Source: Candidatus Desantisiibacteriota bacterium (GTDB lineage: Bacteria; JACRDZ01). From it: a DNA stretch of 8,201 nt. The stretch covers positions 1 to 8,201 of the forward strand of contig JACQWU010000144.1 of the NCBI GenBank assembly GCA_016209155.1, written 5' to 3'. The translations under genes were made by a program, and so were the position numbers. Position 1 is the stretch's first letter. Every line of letters starts with the position of its first letter. The notes under the pieces were generated by a model. That model saw only the letters and a program-made list of their open reading frames with translations, was not told the origin of the DNA and made no database searches. Shown here piece after piece: positions 5,122 to 8,201 of the stretch.

Positions 5122-7002
5122 TCACTCTTTCTTAATAATTCTGGATACAATACTATTTATATTAATATTGTATTTATCGCGTAAAATTTCAGGATGACCA
5201 TGTTCTATAAATTTGTCCGGTAATCCTATGCGGATTATTTTAACCTGTGATAACATGTTTTCCTGCTCAAGAAATTCGATAATTGCACTGCCGAAACCTC
5301 CAGACAGCACATTTTCCTCAATGGTTATAAAACATGGAATATCCCGGGCAAGTTTTTTGAGCAAATCAGTATCAAGAGGCTTAACAAATCTGGTATTAAT
5401 TACTGTGGCAGATATATTATGTTTTTCTTTGAGCACTGTGGCAGTTTCCTCTGCTATTCGCACTGTAAATCCAAAACCGAATATCGCCATATCTTTTCCT
5501 TCCTTTAAAACCTCACTTTTCCCTATCGGCAGAATTTTTAATTCTTCATCCATATTTACTCCCAGTACTTCAGCGCGCGGATAGCGTATACAAACCGGGT
5601 GTTCATTATATTCTATCGCTGTTTTGAGCATATGACGCAATTCGTTCTCATCTTTTGGAGACATGATCACCAGATTCGGAATCAGCCGGAGGTAAGAAAT
5701 ATCAAAAATACCCTGATGTGTTTTTCCGTCCTGCCCAACTATTCCGCTTCTATCTATTGCAAAAATTACAGGTAAATTTTGAATGCATACATCATGTATT
5801 ATCTGATCAAACGCTCTCTGCAAAAAAGTCGAATAAATGGCGACAACAGGCTTAAGCCCCTGTTTGCACATGCCTGCCGCCATAGTCACAGCATGCTGTT
5901 CGGCTATTCCAACATCAAAAAAGCGGTCTGGATATGTGTTTGCAAAATCCTGCAGCCCTGTGCCATCAGGCATTGCGGCTGTAATAGCTACAAGATTATT
6001 ATATTTTTTACCAAGCTGAGTAATCGTACTGCTGAATATTTTTGTATATGAAGGACGTTCTCCGGCTATTTTTATTACTTTACCTGTTGCTATATCAAAT
6101 TTATCAACTCCATGATAGGACACAGGGAAATTTTCCGCGGGGGCATATCCTTTTCCTTTTTTTGTTATTATATGAAAAAGAACCGGCCCTTTCATATATG
6201 TAATATTCTGAAGAATTTTTATAAGATTATTCAAATCATGACCGTATGTGGGTCCGATATAATCAAATCCCATTTCTTCAAATATCATGCCTGGAGCAAA
6301 AATAGCACGCATATTTTCATCAAAACGTTTGGCAATATTATGCACTTTATTCCCGACTTTTGGTATAGACTTTAAAAAACCGTCAAATTCTTCTCTGAAT
6401 TTTGTATATGCCGGGTTGGAAAATATCCGTGTTAGATAGGAAGCAAGTGCACCTACTTTCGGGGAGATAAACATTTCATTATCATTTAGAATAACAATTA
6501 AATCTTTTTTTAAATGACCCGCGTTATTTAATGCTTCAAATGCTATACCTGAAGTCATTGAACCGTCACCGATTACAGCCGCAACTTTATAGTTAAGTTT
6601 TTTCAGGTCTCTGGCGCAAGCCATGCCAAGAGCAGCAGAAATAGATGTTCCGCTGTGACCGGTATCAAAAACATCATAGATGCTTTCACTTGTGCTTGGA
6701 AACCCGCTTATCCCTTCATGCTGACGTAAAGTAGAGAATCTGTCTTTACGTCCTGTGAGAAGTTTATGAGCATAACATTGATGTCCCACATCCCAGATAA
6801 TCTTATCCTGAGGTGTATCAAGCACATAATGCAGAGCAATCGTAAGTTCAACAACACCAAGGCTTGAGGCAAGATGACCGCCGGTTTTAGACACAGTTTC
6901 AATTATAGTTTCTCTTATTTCCTGTGCAAGCTGGGGAAGAAGAGATTGATTTATTTTTTTAAGATCACCAGGATCATTAATTAAATCTAAAAGTTTTCCC
7001 AT
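5122..7002 (-). CDS. dxs: 1-deoxy-D-xylulose-5-phosphate synthase
   Basis: 626 residues, normal for the family. This thiamine-diphosphate enzyme condenses pyruvate with glyceraldehyde 3-phosphate, the first step of the MEP pathway to IPP and DMAPP, in the cytosol. Seen in order: GGHLASSLG with His43, DVGHQCYAHKLLTGR (71-85), TGHSGTSISAALGMA (114-128), the ThDP-binding GDG (145-147) through to NDN (173-175), AEQHAVTMAAGM with the catalytic Glu368, and DGKTHQG with His429 (425-431), then the C-terminal transketolase domain with LSGGFGSAIIEFLEQE. All expected catalytic residues are present. The start at 7002 has GAGGT six bases upstream. It lies 106 bp downstream of ispA and 7 bp before the GGDEF gene, so co-transcription is likely. 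The family's 1-deoxyxylulose product also feeds thiamine and pyridoxal synthesis. Confidence 0.97.
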   Translation of the reverse strand: MGKLLDLINDPGDLKKINQSLLPQLAQEIRETIIETVSKTGGHLASSLGVVELTIALHYVLDTPQDKIIWDVGHQCYAHKLLTGRKDRFSTLRQHEGISGFPSTSESIYDVFDTGHSGTSISAALGMACARDLKKLNYKVAAVIGDGSMTSGIAFEALNNAGHLKKDLIVILNDNEMFISPKVGALASYLTRIFSNPAYTKFREEFDGFLKSIPKVGNKVHNIAKRFDENMRAIFAPGMIFEEMGFDYIGPTYGHDLNNLIKILQNITYMKGPVLFHIITKKGKGYAPAENFPVSYHGVDKFDIATGKVIKIAGERPSYTKIFSSTITQLGKKYNNLVAITAAMPDGTGLQDFANTYPDRFFDVGIAEQHAVTMAAGMCKQGLKPVVAIYSTFLQRAFDQIIHDVCIQNLPVIFAIDRSGIVGQDGKTHQGIFDISYLRLIPNLVIMSPKDENELRHMLKTAIEYNEHPVCIRYPRAEVLGVNMDEELKILPIGKSEVLKEGKDMAIFGFGFTVRIAEETATVLKEKHNISATVINTRFVKPLDTDLLKKLARDIPCFITIEENVLSGGFGSAIIEFLEQENMLSQVKIIRIGLPDKFIEHGHPEILRDKYNININSIVSRIIKKE

Positions 7003-7007
7003 TAATT

Positions 7008-7012
7008 ACCTC
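7008..7012 (-). promoter_or_regulatory. Ribosome binding site of dxs
   Basis: On the - strand GAGGT sits five to six bases before the ATG at 7002. It is the clearest Shine-Dalgarno sequence of the three - strand genes and fixes the dxs start. Confidence 0.7.
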
Positions 7013-7033
7013 ATAAGGGTCTTGCTGCATTTA

Positions 7034-7078
7034 AAATATGAATAGGAGTTTGCAAAAACTCAGGATTCACCCATATTT
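7034..7078. other. Imperfect 45-nt hairpin in the ispA-dxs gap
   Basis: AAATATG (7034-7040) pairs with CATATTT (7072-7078), AAT (7041-7043) with ATT (7065-7067), and GAGTTT (7046-7051) with AAACTC (7056-7061) around a 4-nt loop that reads GCAA on the + strand. Small internal loops separate the helices. There is no T-run after it on the - strand, so a plain intrinsic terminator is unlikely. It could be a processing or attenuation structure in the mRNA, or a decayed palindromic repeat. It does not carry the GTAG foot of the other repeats. Confidence 0.45.
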
Positions 7079-7108
7079 ATCTTAATCTCCAAATCGGAAT
7101 TCGGGTGT

Positions 7109-8017
7109 TTAAAATTTTCTATCTCTTATAAAATTCGCTAAAAGTTCCAGTATTTGTCCGCGCTGTCCGAATTTTTTGGCTTTTAAAATTGCATTATTTA
7201 TCAATTTATTACTCAGTTGTCGTGACTTTTTTATCCCGAACAAACTAGGGTAAGTATTTTTTTTATTTATTATATCACTGCCTGCTGATTTTCCCAAAAG
7301 TTTTGTATCTCCTTCAATATCCAGAATATCATCCACTATTTGAAAAGCCAGACCGATATTTCTGCCGTATTCAGAAATATATTTTAATTGTTTTGAATCA
7401 GCACCTCCTAAAAACGCCCCTGCATAGACACATGCTTCTATTAAATCAGCAGTTTTGTGATTATGAATGTATTTAAGTGTTTTTGCATCTGTTTTAATAC
7501 CGCTTGTTTCAATATCAACAATCTGTCCCCCTATCATACCATATGTTGAAATTGCTTTACTAATAATTTCTATAACTTGAGCCGTGATTTCCGGTTTAAT
7601 ATTTTTGCGTTTTGACATTAGTAAAAATGCATGTGTTAATAAAGCATCACCGGTAAGAACTGCGGTTGCCTCTCCAAATACTTTATGTGAAGTCGGCTTC
7701 CCCCGTCTTAAATCATCATTATCAATACATGGCAGATCATCATGAATTAAGGAATATGTATGTATCATTTCAACCGCACAGGCTACAGGCAGAGCATTTT
7801 TAATCTCTTCTGGTGAAAATATTTGGCAGCCGGCAATTACGAGTATTGCGCGCAGTCTCTTCCCGCCGGCAAATATACTATACCTCATTGCTTTATGGAT
7901 GGACTCCGGATAAATTGAATCTTCCGGCAGATATTTATCCAATGCTTTATCAATTATTTCTTTATTTTTTTTAAAATATTTTTCCAAACTAAATTTATTA
8001 TGCTTAATTGAATTCAT
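7109..8017 (-). CDS. ispA: Polyprenyl synthetase, farnesyl-diphosphate-synthase type
   Basis: 302 residues, the usual length. The enzyme extends DMAPP with IPP to geranyl and farnesyl diphosphate, precursor of the undecaprenyl carrier and quinone side chains; cytosolic. Seen: GGKRLRAIL (51-59) for IPP binding; first Asp-rich motif DDLPCID (93-99) followed by NDDLRRGKPTSH; LTGDALL (121-127); GGQIVDIE (163-170); HNHKTADLI (186-193); second Asp-rich motif DDILD (229-233) within FQIVDDILDIEGD. The two-residue insertion in the first motif and Tyr-Ser just before it (YSLIHDDLP) match E. coli IspA, favouring C15 product; a geranylgeranyl product cannot be excluded. It stands directly upstream of dxs, the common ispA-dxs order. 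The start at 8017 lacks a visible Shine-Dalgarno sequence but agrees with the family's N-terminal length. Confidence 0.95.
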   Translation of the reverse strand: MNSIKHNKFSLEKYFKKNKEIIDKALDKYLPEDSIYPESIHKAMRYSIFAGGKRLRAILVIAGCQIFSPEEIKNALPVACAVEMIHTYSLIHDDLPCIDNDDLRRGKPTSHKVFGEATAVLTGDALLTHAFLLMSKRKNIKPEITAQVIEIISKAISTYGMIGGQIVDIETSGIKTDAKTLKYIHNHKTADLIEACVYAGAFLGGADSKQLKYISEYGRNIGLAFQIVDDILDIEGDTKLLGKSAGSDIINKKNTYPSLFGIKKSRQLSNKLINNAILKAKKFGQRGQILELLANFIRDRKF

Positions 8018-8023
8018 TCTGAA

Positions 8024-8052
8024 TATTTAACATAGCCAATTTCTTTTGTCAA
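8024..8052 (-). promoter_or_regulatory. Putative housekeeping promoter of the ispA-dxs unit
   Basis: On the - strand a perfect TTGACA (8052-8047) is followed after 17 bases by TAAATA (8029-8024), which matches the -10 consensus at three of six positions. Initiation about seven bases further on would fall at the A of the ispA ATG, giving a leaderless or nearly leaderless message, in line with the missing Shine-Dalgarno sequence. The -35 is strong, the -10 weak; the hit could be chance in AT-rich DNA. Confidence 0.4.
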
Positions 8053-8108
8053 CTTTTATAAAGAACCCTGCGGCAGACAGACTGGGTCAAATCAATTTAT
8101 TTAGTTAT

Positions 8109-8122
8109 GGAGGATTTATGTA
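8109..8122 (+). promoter_or_regulatory. Ribosome-binding-site-like GGAGG followed by ATG-TAG
   Basis: GGAGG (8109-8113) precedes ATG (8118-8120) by four bases, and the next codon is TAG. The G of the ATG is the first base of the GTAGCGG repeat foot, so the repeat closes the reading frame at once. This may be the interrupted leader of a + strand gene lying beyond the right edge. It could equally be chance. Confidence 0.25.
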
Positions 8123-8175
8123 GCGGCTGGATTACTATCCAGCTTAAACATGGCGAATGGTAATTCGCCCGCTAC
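8120..8175. repeat. Second-class GTAG-foot inverted pair (GTAGCGG)
   Basis: Outer ends GTAGCG (8120-8125) and CGCTAC (8170-8175) are complementary. Inside are two perfect 7-bp hairpins: GCTGGAT (8126-8132) with ATCCAGC (8137-8143), loop TACT; and GGCGAAT (8152-8158) with ATTCGCC (8163-8169), loop GGTA, which is TACC on the other strand. An 8-nt linker separates them. The plan equals that of the elements at 1412 and 4345, but foot and loop differ, so it is a distinct class. It occupies most of the intergenic DNA right of the ispA promoter; the remaining 26 bases to the edge show nothing recognisable. Confidence 0.82.
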
Positions 8176-8201
8176 GCAGGATGTAATTGTTTCCTTTCTA
8201 T

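Noticed and set aside
5115-5150. Upstream ATG at 5150 as the start of the GGDEF gene
   Set aside because: It would overlap dxs by 29 bases and has no Shine-Dalgarno sequence, while the ATG at 5114 has AAAGAG upstream and directly precedes the first membrane helix region.
5213-6375. Several open frames on the + strand opposite dxs
   Set aside because: They lie wholly antisense to a well-supported dxs coding region, have no family resemblance and are explained as shadow frames.
7003-7108. Thiamine-pyrophosphate riboswitch before dxs
   Set aside because: The gap lacks the conserved CUGAGA and ACCUGAUCUGG-like elements of the THI box and is too short once the hairpin and ribosome binding site are counted.

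Overview
The window is AT-rich bacterial chromosome with ordinary gene density. Isoprenoid genes of the MEP route (dxs, ispA), a CHASE2 sensor fused to a sigma-54 activator, and an LPP20/FlgO/DUF4384-type envelope protein suggest a Gram-negative, low-GC bacterium. An uncultivated candidate phylum is plausible, but the lineage cannot be fixed from this sequence. No rRNA, tRNA, CRISPR array or complete insertion sequence was seen.

Layout: two genes on the + strand occupy the left half. The first (3-1412, cut by the window edge) encodes a modular envelope protein. The second (1547-4348) encodes a 933-residue membrane-bound enhancer-binding protein: CHASE2 sensor, membrane segments, coiled coil, sigma-54 AAA+ domain, Fis-like DNA-binding region. 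Three genes on the - strand occupy the right half, in transcription order ispA (8017-7109), dxs (7002-5122) and a small membrane GGDEF-family gene (5114-4428). They look like one transcription unit that starts near 8050 and converges on the + strand genes at about 4350-4425. ispA and dxs make and extend C5 isoprenoid units. The GGDEF relative has lost its catalytic hairpin and cannot be a normal diguanylate cyclase.

The most unusual content is a family of short palindromic units with a GTAG foot, arranged in inverted pairs like REP/BIME elements. Seven copies of one class (foot GTAGGGG, core GAT-TY-ATC) lie at 1412-1524, 2286-2375 and 4345-4423. A second class (foot GTAGCGG, loop TACY) lies at 8120-8175. 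Stem bases differ between copies but nearly always stay paired. One inverted pair is inside the CHASE2 reading frame, is exactly 90 nt long and is translated as about 30 extra residues. Another copy supplies the stop codon of the same gene. The convergent intergenic copy resembles a terminator for the - strand operon.

No gap without a gene exceeds 300 bases. Gaps are 1413-1546 (repeats and a ribosome binding site), 4349-4427 (repeat pair), 7003-7108 (imperfect hairpin and the dxs ribosome binding site) and 8018-8201 (putative ispA promoter and second-class repeat pair).
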